Shown here piece by piece: positions 1 to 12,161 of a DNA stretch of 64,000 bases (positions are counted from its first letter, which is position 1; each line of letters opens with the position of its first letter). The translations under genes were made by a program, and so were the position numbers. Source of the DNA: Anopheles merus. Its lineage: Eukaryota > Arthropoda > Insecta > Diptera > Culicidae. Below the pieces are notes generated by a model. It searched no databases, was not told the DNA's origin, and was given only the letters and a program-made list of their open reading frames with translations. The DNA lies in the NCBI RefSeq assembly GCF_017562075.2, contig NC_054084.1, forward strand, positions 17,013,889-17,077,888. Reading direction: 5' to 3'.

Positions 1-900
1 GTAAAGGGTAATAAATTTGCTCCCCTAGCCGGTTGAGCGTCTAGGCGCGTGCTGTGCTTTTAGCTCTCGCTCAGCATGGCCCCAACGGACTTTGGCTTGC
101 GGTTGGCCAAAGCTGTCGTCTTTGGGTACGATGCAGAGCGTTGCCACTGTGTTTGGCTGCGTAAGTGTGTGAGTGTATTTATGTGCGCGTGAGATGTGGG
201 AATGCAACTCAGCCACTCGGCGTAATCTGAGGCGTGCTGCACTCTCTCTGTGTGTAATAAATGCAAGCTGATATGGTTTCTGAACGCAGCTTTAAGAATG
301 GTGCGAGAAAGATTTTTACACACCAGTGCATGATTTGTAGGAGAAAGATTTCTGCAAAAGATTCACCAGCCCCTGGCATACGCTTTCTAATAATATTTAA
401 AGAACTGCAGCAAATGTGACCGGCATTGAAGAAGAAGCTCGATGGGAATCGTTTAACATGTGAGCTGGAAGACTGATGATGTAACAAAGCAGAAGACATT
501 GTAGACGGGAGGTGCATTCTGCGCTTATGATTTATTGCAGCGGTGCCAGATTTCTCCTACTTTGGAGTAGCATTTAATAGATGTTTTAAATTTATTTGTA
601 TAATTTTTTATGGTTTTATTCTTATGTTATTTTTTATCATAAAAATAGAAAATCGGATATAGGCAGAGATTTCTTTGATTATATATAATTATATATACAA
701 AAATCTGTTATCTATTATTATTCAAACAAGAATTTATATATAACAATCCTTTTTTGTAGCAATTTTTTTATAATTTTTCATTTTGACAACTTGAGTAATG
801 GAGAAGTATCAAATTTTTTATATCATTTCGCAACAGTTAAGAATGTGAACAATACACCTTTTTATTCGTATAAGGTTGTCTCTTTAGTTTTTTTTCACAG
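1..900. other. A+T-rich noncoding stretch, no gene seen
   Basis: No open frame here has an ATG start plus coding-like composition. The first 550 bases are moderately G+C-rich with GT-rich patches near 160-190. From about 560 onward the sequence is strongly A+T-rich. No repeat copy of the SINE or LINE types found elsewhere in the window is visible. I read it as intronic or intergenic DNA. Confidence 0.5.
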
Positions 901-932
901 TTGTTAAAATTATTTTGGGGAAAACAAAGAAG
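901..932 (+). other. Possible 32-nt microexon (splice signals only)
   Basis: A T-rich tract ending in TTTTTTTTCACAG runs directly into this 32-nt segment, which is followed by a consensus donor, GTAAGTAC. Two of three frames are open, but the composition is A+T-rich and shows no coding bias. If real it may be an untranslated exon. Acceptor-donor pairs this close arise by chance in a window of this size, so the call rests on signal quality alone. Confidence 0.15.
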
Positions 933-1988
933 GTAAGTACACCCCCAGCTCTGCATGAACAAAACTGCAAAGGACCGCTTGCCTGGCGTTGGCCTAGGCA
1001 AGATTATAAATTCTTAAACCAATTTTAGAAATTAACCTTATCCACCTTAAACCAAATTCTTAAACCAAACTGTTTAAGAACTTATAAACTATGCGTGAAA
1101 GGTTTATGAACTGTAATAATTATATTTATAGAAATTAAAACAAACTGATTGATGCGTTGAGATGGTGAAAAAATATACAAAAAATATTTGGCTTTGCTTA
1201 GGCTGGTAAAGGCTAGGTTTAAAAAGATAGTTTAGTCAAAGATCCTGTTGTTTGGTTTGGTAAAAACATAGAAATGGCTGGTTTTGTAGGGCATTGGTAT
1301 GTCATTGTTTATTATATGAATATATTGTTGAATGAATATATTGTTAGAAAAGTAAAAATTTGCAACAAAATCTGTAAAAAAAAATATGTTTCCCTTACAA
1401 AACCAGCGTCTAGCTTTTGCTGCTACTGGTTGAAATGACATCATTGCTTAGTTTGATTTATTACTTCTTGTTAGTAAAAAGATGTATTTATAACAAAATT
1501 GATGACATTGATCTTCAGAAAAGATAATTCCACAGGTCATCTTCATAAATTGAATAAACGCACTTATTAGATTGGTTACGAACAATTACGCCCAAGTAGC
1601 TTCAAGCACACAGACACTCGTAGTAGATGAATCGGGCAACCTTGGAAGGTTCCCAAACCCCAACAGCCACTCAGCAAAAATCCGTTCCGTGAACGCATTT
1701 GCACCGTGCGCTCGCAAATTGCTACATTGTTTTATGCGTTTCGTATCGCATGCAGTAAATAATATAGCTGATTGTCTCTTTGTGATTGATTCGAAATCTT
1801 GCACCGGATAGCTCACAAAGAAAGCTCCCGCCAAACCCCGTCAGCATCGTCAGCGGCCAGTAGCCGGTGGCAATTTTTTTATCACACCGTCGTAAATTTT
1901 ACAACCATAAACCCATTCACAAGCAACCGTTTGCTACAAACGACACGACTTTCGTTTATGCAGGCGGATTAACGGAGGGCACATTATT
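933..1988. other. Noncoding stretch, nothing recognised
   Basis: Mostly A+T-rich, with an unusual local reiteration of 'taaacca' and 'cttaaacca' near 1010-1070. Positions 1572-1811 are open on the plus strand but do not begin with ATG or show coding-like composition. No mobile element, RNA gene or promoter could be supported. Confidence 0.45.
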
Positions 1989-2084
1989 ATGGCTTCGCCT
2001 GCGCTGAACGGACAGGCGCTCGGTGTCCAACGCCTGTCCGCCACCGGGCAGCGGTTCCGGAAGGCTAGAAAAGTAATTCATTAG
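1989..2084 (+). CDS. Short G+C-rich ORF, hypothetical, contains a hairpin
   Basis: An ATG-initiated 31-codon frame (starts MASPALNGQA, ends in TAG) in an otherwise A+T-rich neighbourhood. Third codon positions are mostly G or C, as is common for dipteran coding sequence. There is a weak donor-like GTAATT just before the stop, so it could be a first exon. A perfect 10-bp inverted repeat (2009-2018 and 2031-2040) lies inside it. The length is too short to separate from chance, and I recognise no domain. Confidence 0.12.
   Translation: MASPALNGQALGVQRLSATGQRFRKARKVIH
2009..2040. repeat. Perfect 10-bp stem, 12-nt loop inverted repeat
   Basis: CGGACAGGCG (2009-2018) is exactly complementary to CGCCTGTCCG (2031-2040), with the loop CTCGGTGTCCAA between. 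The stem is G+C-rich and stands out from the surrounding A+T-rich sequence. No terminator-like T run follows, and the arm is too short for a microRNA precursor. Confidence 0.6.
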
Positions 2085-3108
2085 GCATGGAACGATGTCT
2101 TTGCGCCGTCTGCCACGGGGCATGTGTTGTAGCGTATCGTTGCGAAAAGTTACGAGTCAGTAGAAGATTGTGCTGGCATTAAACTAAGCTTATCTTAATC
2201 GGCTTTTGGACCGGCAGGGCCAGTTCCGGGGAAACATGGTTGGCATCTGACATCGATGAATAACGGTTTCGGGGTTAAAAAGGAGAGAAAATACTCCTTT
2301 ACCCATAGCAGCTAGTTCGTAAATTGGCGGAAGACAAATGAATATTGGCATACGTTATAACTGTGTTGTAAAGAAACCACAGCATCTTAATGTGTTGGAT
2401 TTCGTTAGAAGAACAACATTTACGTTTGCCTGCACGCTTGCGTGTGTGGGGTAATATGAAAATAGTTTTTCAACTTCATTTCTCACGAAGATATGGAAAA
2501 GAAGCTCAGTTCAGCAATCTTCACATCAACATAAAACAAGCCGGAAAAAAATAGCTGAAGCAAATCCTTTCCGTATGCATAGCCCAGCACAATTGGACCA
2601 ATAAAAGCTGACAGCATATTATGCTGCCACGCTCTCTACTGCTTGTTCCTCTTTGCTCTCTTTGCAGCTCGTTTCTATTCAAATGAATTTAAATAGCTGT
2701 CAACAGTAAAACGGACCAGCAGCAAAATGGCATAAGAAATGTGGTTTCATTTTTCTGCCACCGACTCTATGACGGACCGAGGCAAAAGGGTTCTCCCTTA
2801 ACAGCGCGATAAGCGCAAACCGCACTACACAATCGTCTATCCACTATGGCTTCAGCTCGTATTTACATCCATAAATCGTTAGCAATGCTGCTGCACGTTT
2901 CCGTTGGGCAGGGGGTTTTGTTTCAACGCACGGTGCAGGGTGAACCGCTGTGATCGTTGCTTTAAGATAAACATTATAACGCTGCCAATAAACTCCCCGC
3001 TGTGACTAATCGAGCCTGGTGATGGAGGCGCCCAGTACTTCACGCGACGCAAGACGCTGTACGCTAAGGTTATTCCTTTAATGTATGCACAACAAGCCAC
3101 CAAGTAAA

Positions 3109-3128
3109 GGAGGGGGAGGGGGGGGGGG
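3109..3128. repeat. G-rich homopolymer run
   Basis: A nearly uninterrupted G run (GGAGGGGGAGGG followed by eight more G). Such runs are slippage-prone and can form G-quadruplex structure. No gene context gives it a role. Confidence 0.8.
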
Positions 3129-4485
3129 AATGTACCCTTTAAAATCAGAAACTGCTTTCCCGTGCCACTGGAGGAGTCGTTTGGTCGGGCGGAAGATGGT
3201 TGCATGTGCAAATATACACATAAGCCTTTCCTGTGCAGCAGTGCTAAGAACGATAGTGGAACTGGCGCTGTGGTGTAGTAAACCCACAGGTGGCATGGAT
3301 AATGGAGCAACGGAATGGTGTTGAGTCACGAACGTCGACCGGCGGTGGTGCTGACGAGGTACATTAGTGACAGGGAAGCACACAACAGTGCGCTATTGTG
3401 GTTGCGAAAGGGAATTTCAGGGTGAATATCTTATTTAAGCGAGGCAGGAAACGTTACCTTATATGCAACTGTTTAGAGTCGGTGTCTATTTGCGGAAAAG
3501 TAAAATTATGAGTTAGTTTTAACCGCATTTACCTAAAACATTTGGCTATTCGACATTCTAAAACGAAGTTCCCAAATTACTACTCAACGTGCAAATTAAA
3601 GCAAAAAGACGGAAACAAAGCATTTTGTTTTAATTTTTTTATATCTATCTTCTTTTATTTGTTCTTAATCTGTTTGAGCTGCACTGTAAGGAAACCTTCG
3701 CACTATAATCCGATAAACATGCCAACAATCCCATCAACACATTTGTTCACACGGCTAAAGGCTGTTTGCGTTCCGCTGCTGCTTCATTTTTCAACGCCCC
3801 AACCAAAGTGCAACCGGAAACCGATACCGCCACCACTAATGCGAAATGATTGACGTGGCATACCGCGACCTCCACCCATTTCTCATTCGCCACGATCGTA
3901 GTACTGTGCAGGATGGCGTGAAAAATGTAAATTTAATTATTGCTGTAAATGATTCAATCATTTATGCTGCCGCTTCGCTTGTCAGCCTCTCTTTCGTCGT
4001 CCGTGTGCACTACTTGGCACGGAGGCCGTTCATTTGAGGTGCGTTAAACCAGCGTGGATATGTGTGAGTGTATTGGTGCCACACATGAGTGTTAAAGTGG
4101 GAAAACGAAAGGCAACAACTCGCTTGCAGGCACAGTGAAGTTAACGAACATGCACCACCGGATGCGTCGATGGTGTGCATACCAATGGTGTTGATGGATC
4201 AGCACCATCAACCCGTTGATTGGGTCATTTGGATCAAGGATAAAATGGAAAACCCCGAATGAAGCAGGGTCAGTTTTTGTGTTCGCATCGATTGAATGGC
4301 GATACATCATTCATCCGAAAGCGATCTGAAAGGTTCCAGTGTGAAAAATAAAAACAGAAGCCGGGAACGAATTTTCCACCATCCATCCCGGCTGGCAGTG
4401 GCCGTTCCGATTTTGCCGTCTCATTAAATCGTGCTCGTGTAAAAGTTTTTACTCTCTCAGCTTCGTCTCGTCGCTGAACATACAC

Positions 4486-4503
4486 AAACACACACACACA
4501 CAG
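4486..4503. repeat. CA microsatellite
   Basis: Short run of alternating CA units preceded by an interrupted copy (CACAAACA). An ordinary dinucleotide repeat. Confidence 0.8.
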
Positions 4504-7500
4504 CACCTCTGGCATTTACTTCTCTCCCACTGAGTGTGTGTGTCCAAAGATGGTAGGAAAAAGTGCGATTGAACGTAATGATAAATTGATTCGTAATTAA
4601 TTTTCTCAGCTTCTCGCTCCATCGTCTCCGGTGCGGCTGCGGTATTGTTGGATGGTGCAGTGCGGGTTTTCTTGCAGCACGGAGATAGCTAAGAACAAGC
4701 GGAACGGCTAGCAAAGTGTGCAATTTTTCTCAGCCCCATCGCTCGATGGCGCTTGAACGTTGCTTAATGTTTTGGAACAGTTTGAAATGAGTTGAGAAAT
4801 ATTAATCGACACCGGGCAGTGATACAGACAGTGACGTGAAAGGCGTGCAAGGGTAAATTGATGTTGTTTATGTTATAGCTGTCGTACCGCGTTATCTCTT
4901 GCTTTTATAGGTTCAATCTAGGGGACGATAACATTCCTTCTAATGAGAAACTTGTGTAAAAGTTTGCTTTAAGTTTAAGTTTAATCAATTTTAACCATTA
5001 GATTTTGATTCAAACATTTATAGAATCAAAAACTAAACAACACTTTCTGAAAGAGAGACGGTTGATTTTCACACACAAAACAACATGAAGTTAAAACGCT
5101 TTTATCTTTCTAACTGCATAACTTGAATTGTTTTTGTATCGTGTTCTTTTTTGTTCTTTCGCAGCGATAAATTCGCATTCCTTTCGCATTTTATTGATAT
5201 TAACCCCCGAGAAAGGTATTCATCCCGTTGCGAGAAAGGCAAACCCTTCTGGTCAAGTAGAACATAAATATTTGCTTTGTATATTCATTCTGGGAAGGGT
5301 CCGCTGGGTGTGAAAACAGTTCGAACCCAACTTTTCAATCTAAGAACATCTGTGCTTATTGAGCGATTTTTCAATGTATTGGAATTAAATTTCTGGCCAT
5401 TGAGACCGTTTCTTAAAGTTTTGTTGATATTTGACTCAATAGCAAAGAAATGAAGATAAAAAATGTAATTTTTGGAAGAAAGAATAAAATAAAAATCGAT
5501 TCCCTGTATAGAATTTCCCAAGCCCACCGACTACGTTGGCCATTCATTTCACACGCCATGTTGTGGTAAGCTTAAATTGAGTGAAATTCGATAAAATCAA
5601 ACAGTTTACACTAAAACAATTTCACCACAACGTATCAACGCAATGAAACAGCTTGAAAAATCCCCCAACACTAATTGGATGCTTAAACCAATCACGTCTG
5701 CAAAGGGCAAATTGATTGGCATGGTTACGGCTGGCGCACTCGAGAGCGACCAGGTACGCGCCGCACGGGATCAGTGGCAGGAAAATACGTAGCATGTAAA
5801 TAATTTTCCCCACCATGCCCCTGTATTGCCATAACCCCCTAAAACCGCGATTATCTCAATCGCGAAATTGGACTGAAAATGGTGCCGAATGCGGGGAGCG
5901 GGTTTTAAATTTACGACGTATGTTTCGAAACGGAGTAAACAAACGCACTGAGTGTGCGGGTGCCGAAAGAGCAATCTAATCTCATCGAATCGATCGATAA
6001 TTGACCTTTGTGGTCGAATTGGCGGTTCGATGGCCGATACTGTGCATGGTTACCATTTGCCTTGGCCACCCCATTTTGGAAAGGTGCTAGCATCTCATTA
6101 GAATTTATTGATCAACACGGCCGAGAAATGTTTGCCATGGCGCTGAAGTGCTCACGTCACGCGGGGGGTTTGTCTTGGGCTGTATTACCACGTACACCAG
6201 GAGGGAGGGGTTAAAGGGCGAGAAATTACATTGCATTTCAGCTAATTCGATTACCGGATACGATGCTGTTCGGTGCAGTGGTTCACATAATTGATGCTTG
6301 GTGGTTTAGACTTAAACTTTGGATCGTTAATTATGGTCTTGGGTTATGATGGGTTTGAATGGGCCACTCGCCATTGATAATGTTCGGGTTTGCTATGATT
6401 AAGGTTGGGAAATCCATTAACTTCGGGAAGATGGGTACTAGGGAAGGTTTATATTATATAAAGTTACTTAGATCAAATGTATTTCACTTCTAGTCTCTAA
6501 AGCATCGGATTTAAGTAAAACAATAACATCAAACATACTGAATTTGAAGCTCTTGATGAATGTCAGTCACGATCAATACACTTTAGTCGTGCGACATTTG
6601 GAAACTGGTTAGTTTTTCGTCGGTTTTTAAGCTGACCCAGCATCAAATAGCATTTACAAGTTGTGTCTGGTGTAAGTGGTTTGATGAAAATGGGCCTCTT
6701 TCAGTGTCATGGGGTTAAACGGCTCAGAAGCTCTTGCAGCTATCTTTTATTTCCTTTTTTGCTGGTTGGAATCCATTTTCCACCTGATTAATTTTAATTA
6801 TTTCTTTTTTATCTGTACAATTTATTTCAATAGAACAAGTAATCCTTGGGCACAATTAATTAGGTTTTGCCTCAGCCACAATGGGTGGAGCATTTGGATC
6901 CGTGTCTTTATTTTTTATTCTATTGTTTGTAATTTGTACTTTGTATTTATACTTATTTTGAAGGAAGGTTAACTTATACTTCGTTACCAGCATTTGTTAT
7001 GGCTAAAACTATGAACGAACTGTTTCAAGCCATACAATTTGAAGATCTTTGACCAACCCGCAGTATAAAAAATAACATTCTTCGAAATACTTCATAAACA
7101 ATACTGTCAATGTGGTGGTAAATTAAGTGCTTTTCAGCTCTCTTCTCCGCGAACCACAATGCCAAGCAATTAAAACGTTTATACAAGCGTATGCCCTTTT
7201 CGGCTGCATTGTTTGCCATAATCGAGTGAAAATGTTCCTCACCTTTTCAAAAACCGGCTCGAAAATGTCATTGCTTCAATGCCCCACAGTGCCAGCAAAC
7301 TCGTCGTTAACAAAGATTGATGAGTTTTCATCAAGTGTGCTAACTAACCTTTTTCCGCAAACGAAGAATGGTAAACTCCGCCCATCGGTCGGGCACGGAT
7401 GCGACCCTTCAGCAGCATCGGTTAAAACCATAGGCCGGGCCCCAAAGCAGCTAGCTTATTGTAGGCGAAACAAATTTCTCCAGCCTCCCCCAGGGGTATG

Positions 7501-9108
7501 TCAAGGACATTACTGAACAAGGGCGAACGTAATGCAGCACACACAAAAAAAAACAAACGAAAAGGATGATAGAAATTGTCAGCCCAAAGGTACGACGCTG
7601 GACCTAGTCGTGTCAGGTGAGGCTGGGCTTTGCTCCGTTGTTTTACTCGTTGGGTTTTATGTGTGTGTGCTCTTGTCTCAACCGAACAGTAACTGACTGG
7701 AACATGATTGATTAGATCTAAATTTGAACTTTTGCGTGGTCGGCCACCGCAAGTGTACCTGTCGTGCCGCCTCCAATACTGCTAGGCGCTGGCGTATTGT
7801 TTTCCAATCGACAAGATTGGCTGACGAGCACTCACTCGAGGAGCGGGGAAACATTTCCTGCCCCGTGGGTTGTTCGGTAACGGAACAAGAGCTGCCCATC
7901 CGGGGCTGATTAGGCACGACATGACTTGGCACGGGAATGGGACGGACAGAATGCCACGAAGGGATGAAACTAAACAACAATTGATCACTGTCAGGGTGAT
8001 TGAATTCGAGGGCTAGTTTTAAGCCCGTAGTACGTGCCCAGTCACGTCACCAGTAACTATAATGTCTGTCCTTTCAATCAGCTGGTGGTGATTTATTTGA
8101 TCATATCGCGGCAGCGCGTCAATATTGATCAAACATTCTTTGGTTTACTTTTAATCAGAATATTTGTGTGCAGTGGAAGTTTCGTTTTAAAATCTGCCAG
8201 AATGGATTCAAAACGAAACGAGCGCAAGTGTATTATATAGCTGACGTAATGATTTTAACGTTCTCATGGATCAGTGACTTTTAATTTACTTCCGCTTTCA
8301 CTTTTTGATATAGTAATCCCTTTGCGAATGGCTTATTGCACGGTTCAATTAAAAACGATCACTTGCATGATACCGCGTTAATGGGTTAATTCCTATGGCA
8401 ATATTTTCTCTGTAACCGTCAACTGGAAATTAAAGCCCATAATCACCTGATATGGCGCAGCACACGTGTAATATTTCATCCCGCAGACCCCTATTAGCTT
8501 CATATGCAATGAAGCGATAAATAAGTTGCCCTTTCTTTTTCCCACACATTGAAGCCAATTTATCAGTAGCTGGGAAAGTATAATTTACATCCATTGAAAT
8601 GTGGTGGAAAATGTCAAACAACTACCACATGAAATTAGTATCAGCAATACACAAACTAAAAATGGAGTTAACTGTAACATCAAACTGTGCATGATACTGT
8701 GACCGATATGGCTGATGCTGAAAGTGCCCTGACTACTGGTGGTTGTGGTATTTAGTTTTTTTAGCCTTTCACTCTCCCGTTCTCTCGTTCTCGATGGCTA
8801 CAGCGATGCGATAAAGTAACAATAAAAAGCTGTCCAATATAAAAAGCGATGGCAAAGCACAAGTAAAACCAAACACCACCGAAGTAGAAGTTACAGGACG
8901 GTCATAGCACAATATTGACACCTACCGCATACTGCATAGAAGCAGAGGGTTATGGTTGTTTTGGCTTCCACCCTTTCCCACATGCCCATACATAGTCTGC
9001 AAGATATAGACATTGCTTTCGTTGCCCACTTTCTGGAAGGAGCAAAAGAGCAGCTGTCCTTTCGGCGGATGGACAGGTTATTTCGGGTTTGGCCGCAAGG
9101 TGAAAGCT

Positions 9109-9133
9109 GGTGCTGCTGCTGCTGCTGCTACTG
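9109..9133. repeat. CTG triplet repeat
   Basis: About seven GCT/CTG units ending in CTACTGCAG. It lies in a G+C-richer patch with open frames on both strands. Either frame would give a homopolymer (Cys or Ser), so this is most likely a simple repeat and not coding. Confidence 0.7.
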
Positions 9134-12097
9134 CAGTGGTTGATAAATCGATCGATCGGGACAGGTGAAAAGCATTGAACTGCAGCGGAGCGGGAGCATG
9201 CAGGTAACATGTTTTGACACTTCCGGGGATGGGTGGAAAGGAATGTCATGATTTAAGGACGATCGATTGTTAAGGAAAGAGAAAGTCAAGGGAATGGTAG
9301 GGAAGATGGAAAGGAAGGAGTGGTTTGGTTACGAGGGTTCCAAGTCCCAGAAGGGAAACGGATGCGATGGTACGAACGATGTTTTATCGGAATCGGAAAT
9401 CGAAACAGTTTTCGGTCGTATGATGCAGGTAAATAGAGAGTTTAAACATTCGAAACAGCACTGAGATAGGGAAGTTAAAGAGCATTTTATATTACACATT
9501 GTACGCTGCTTTTATTTCGTAACGAAATGTAATAGAACGTTCCATTAAAAAAGCCGCACAATAAGCATCAATTCAGCATAAATCTTCAAACAATAGACAA
9601 CACCACTGCTGGCTAAAGAAAGACCAAACCTTAATCCTTCGCTCCTCGAAGGGAAAGCGCACCGTCGAAGCCATAATGCTCGGCGGTTAAATATTTACCG
9701 TTTATTATGCCGGTTCGCCACTACATTTACTCGGAAAACAATAGCGAACGACTTCATTACACTATTTCAACCTGCGAGACGGTGGAATGGGCTCCCTGCC
9801 CGAGGTTTGGCAAAGCAAAGGAAGTTGAGCTTTTGTTGAGCTGAATTGCTTCCCAGCAACAATGGAGGCGCCTGGTAGCTCTTACGTGTGGTGCACATTT
9901 TAGCATAATTTTAAGAAAATGCTTCTTTTTAATTGTAAAATAAACGATTTCAGTGCAGTTGAGGGTAGGTTTTGCTCGAAATTATCTTTTAAACACAGAG
10001 TTTTATTTATCGCTTAACCACACTCAAATAAGTGATAGGAAAGAAACAGACAGACATAAGGGGAGAACGCTCGACGTGGGTGTGCATTTACGCTGCCGGC
10101 TAGCAGCATTACAACTGCCTCCATGCCATAGCTAGTCAGCCAGGCAGCATTTGTAGGCAATGAATGCCTTTGGCTGCATCTGATTTACTCTGCATGTTGG
10201 GTGGATTTTTGCTTTTGTTTTTTTTTCACTGAATTTTTAATGCAACCTCAGTTGTCTATTGAAAAAGCCTGGGAAACCCACGAGCGATTCATACAGGGAG
10301 AAGCATATTTTCCCACTCATATCCACCCAGTGGCAGTGGCTGGCATTTTATGATAATCGCAATGCCTGTGGCTTTCAGCTTAGTCGTCCACTGTACCCCA
10401 TGGCCCATGGTTGCTCGGCTCGTTCTGTTCGGTGGGATTTTATCAAAATAAATTCACCCTTATATTTTATACCCGATCCGGAGAGCTGAGATCTTCCTTA
10501 CATTCCGTCCACCGCATGCTGGTGCGTTGTGACAAACGCTTTAAAGCATATTGGATTAGAGCCACTGTAGTAGGTGGGAGAGTGTGCCCGGGCTAGCACA
10601 TCATCTAGCCCGATGCTGGTGCTCTAATCTGGGCGTTCTAGGTCCGCCTTCCAGCACGGCGGCTTCCAGGGCCGATAGCAGACACACACACAATATGAGG
10701 AAAATCATCATCACCCAGCAAGGAAGAAGCAGTGAAATGAAAAATGAAATTTAAATAGCATGCACATTTTCAAAGCACAGCACAAAGAATGCAGGGAGCG
10801 GAAGTGCGCGTGATGGCTGTGCACGATTATCATTATTGAAATATTCATGAAGGGGTCGGATGAAGGTTGAAGAGTGCCGCACATCGTTCTGCACTAAAGA
10901 AATAGTTACACAATCGAGCCGAACTATCATAAAGTGGCTGCAAAATTTTTGACACTACAGGAAGGAAGGGAAGAAAGCAATGAAGGGAAAGATGGAGGGG
11001 AGAAAAGTTCATCAATCCGGACCGTCACGATCGGGGTGGTTTTGATTAAGGAAACTATCATCATCATAATCATCATTACGCGTCCGCATCGCTCGTTTAG
11101 TGTAGCGTGGCAACGGTTTTGTTTTTCTTTTCTTTTTTTTGTGATGCGATGTGATGTTGTGCCAACGGTCGACAAGAGCAAGCTTCCTTGTTGTGAAGTA
11201 GATTGCAGTCAATCCGAAAAATCAAGTTGCTTCATTTTGCACAACTCAGAAAACAGAAGTTAATTTTCCGACCCCCTTGCTAAGTTTTACTGAACTGGTT
11301 GTACCGGTTTGTACGAGAGAGAGAGAGAGAGAGTGAGAGATAGAAAGAATGAACCGTTTATCCCGCAACGGGAGCAAAAAGCGCAGCATTCTGTACTTTA
11401 AAATGGAATGGAAGTTGAGCTTTCAAGCAGAAGCTTGCTCCATCAGCGGCTGAGGAAGTGACTGAGAGATACCTACGTTACCATGCCGACAGCAGCATAT
11501 TTAGTTGTCAGTAGTGTGCGTACGCCAACTCCAACTCATCGCTTTCACCCACCTGCAACCTGCATTGCGATGATGTACCCATTATAACGTAATGCGAGGA
11601 CATTGTTTTACCATCGTTCAGCAGCATCGGTATGTGATTTTGTTTTTCCATCGCACTTGTTTTAAGTTTTGTCGTAAAGTCTTTTTTTTGTTTTTTACTT
11701 CCGGAATTTATGATTGCAATAGTGCAACGTGATAACTCCCTTCCCCCTCGGTACGGAACTCAAACTTTTTTCGTTGAAAAGATTCCTGCTCGTTTGCTCG
11801 TTTTTTTCTCTCCTTGCCGTTCGCATACTCGGTCGCAAAGTTTTCCGCTTTATTGCGAGAGAGGTTGGCGGAAAAACGGATTTTTTTGTTGTGTTCGTTG
11901 TTTGTTGCTATCGCGTTGCTCTTGAAACTGGGCTCAGCGATGGGACAAACTTGCTACAAAGTTTGAGCCTTGGCTCAGCTCAGAGATAGTGAATCGTGCG
12001 GCTCAGGCAAACTTCGTTATAAAATACAGGCCAATGGGACCCGTACACACAAACCCACACACCAGCACAGTTCCTTTGCTGAACTGTTTGTTTGCAG
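9134..12097. other. Noncoding stretch, no supported gene
   Basis: Contains a GA tract at 11315-11343, a short CA run near 10681-10692, and ATC/ATT triplet-like sequence near 11060-11085. An ATG-led open frame from 9291 runs to a CAG-GTAAAT donor-like site at 9426, but I see no acceptor or recognisable protein. The rest is unremarkable. Confidence 0.45.
11315..11343. repeat. GA dinucleotide tract
   Basis: About ten GA units followed by GTGAGAGATAGA. In Diptera GA tracts can bind GAGA factor, but tract presence alone does not show a regulatory role. Confidence 0.75.
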
Positions 12098-12161
12098 TTG
12101 GAGCTGAAGTTTATTTTCTTTTCAATTTCGAACTGTCCACTTTCTCAGTTGCATTGCGAAG
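12098..12161 (+). other. Possible 64-nt internal exon (splice signals)
   Basis: The acceptor-like GAACTGTTTGTTTGCAG ends at 12097 and the donor-like GCGAAG-GTATGTC follows 12161. Two of three frames are open. One reads hydrophobic residues beginning GAEVYFLFNFELST, in the phase where two bases complete a preceding codon. I do not recognise the peptide and no partner exon of matching phase was identified nearby, so confidence is low. Confidence 0.15.

Larger units (their letters stand above)
2085..9108. other. Noncoding stretch with scattered simple repeats
   Basis: No supported gene in 7 kb. Simple sequence includes a G run at 3109-3128 and a CA tract at 4486-4503. An acceptor-like tract near 5140-5165 (T-rich, ending CGCAG) has no convincing partner donor. 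Open frames on either strand here begin with non-ATG codons or lack composition bias. Between 6,400 and 6,970 and again between 8,050 and 8,900 the sequence is A+T-rich and featureless. Confidence 0.45.

Noticed and set aside
9291..9426. ATG-led frame ending at a CAG-GTAAAT donor-like site
   Set aside because: The donor is weak and the peptide is not recognisable; kept out of the feature list as likely chance.
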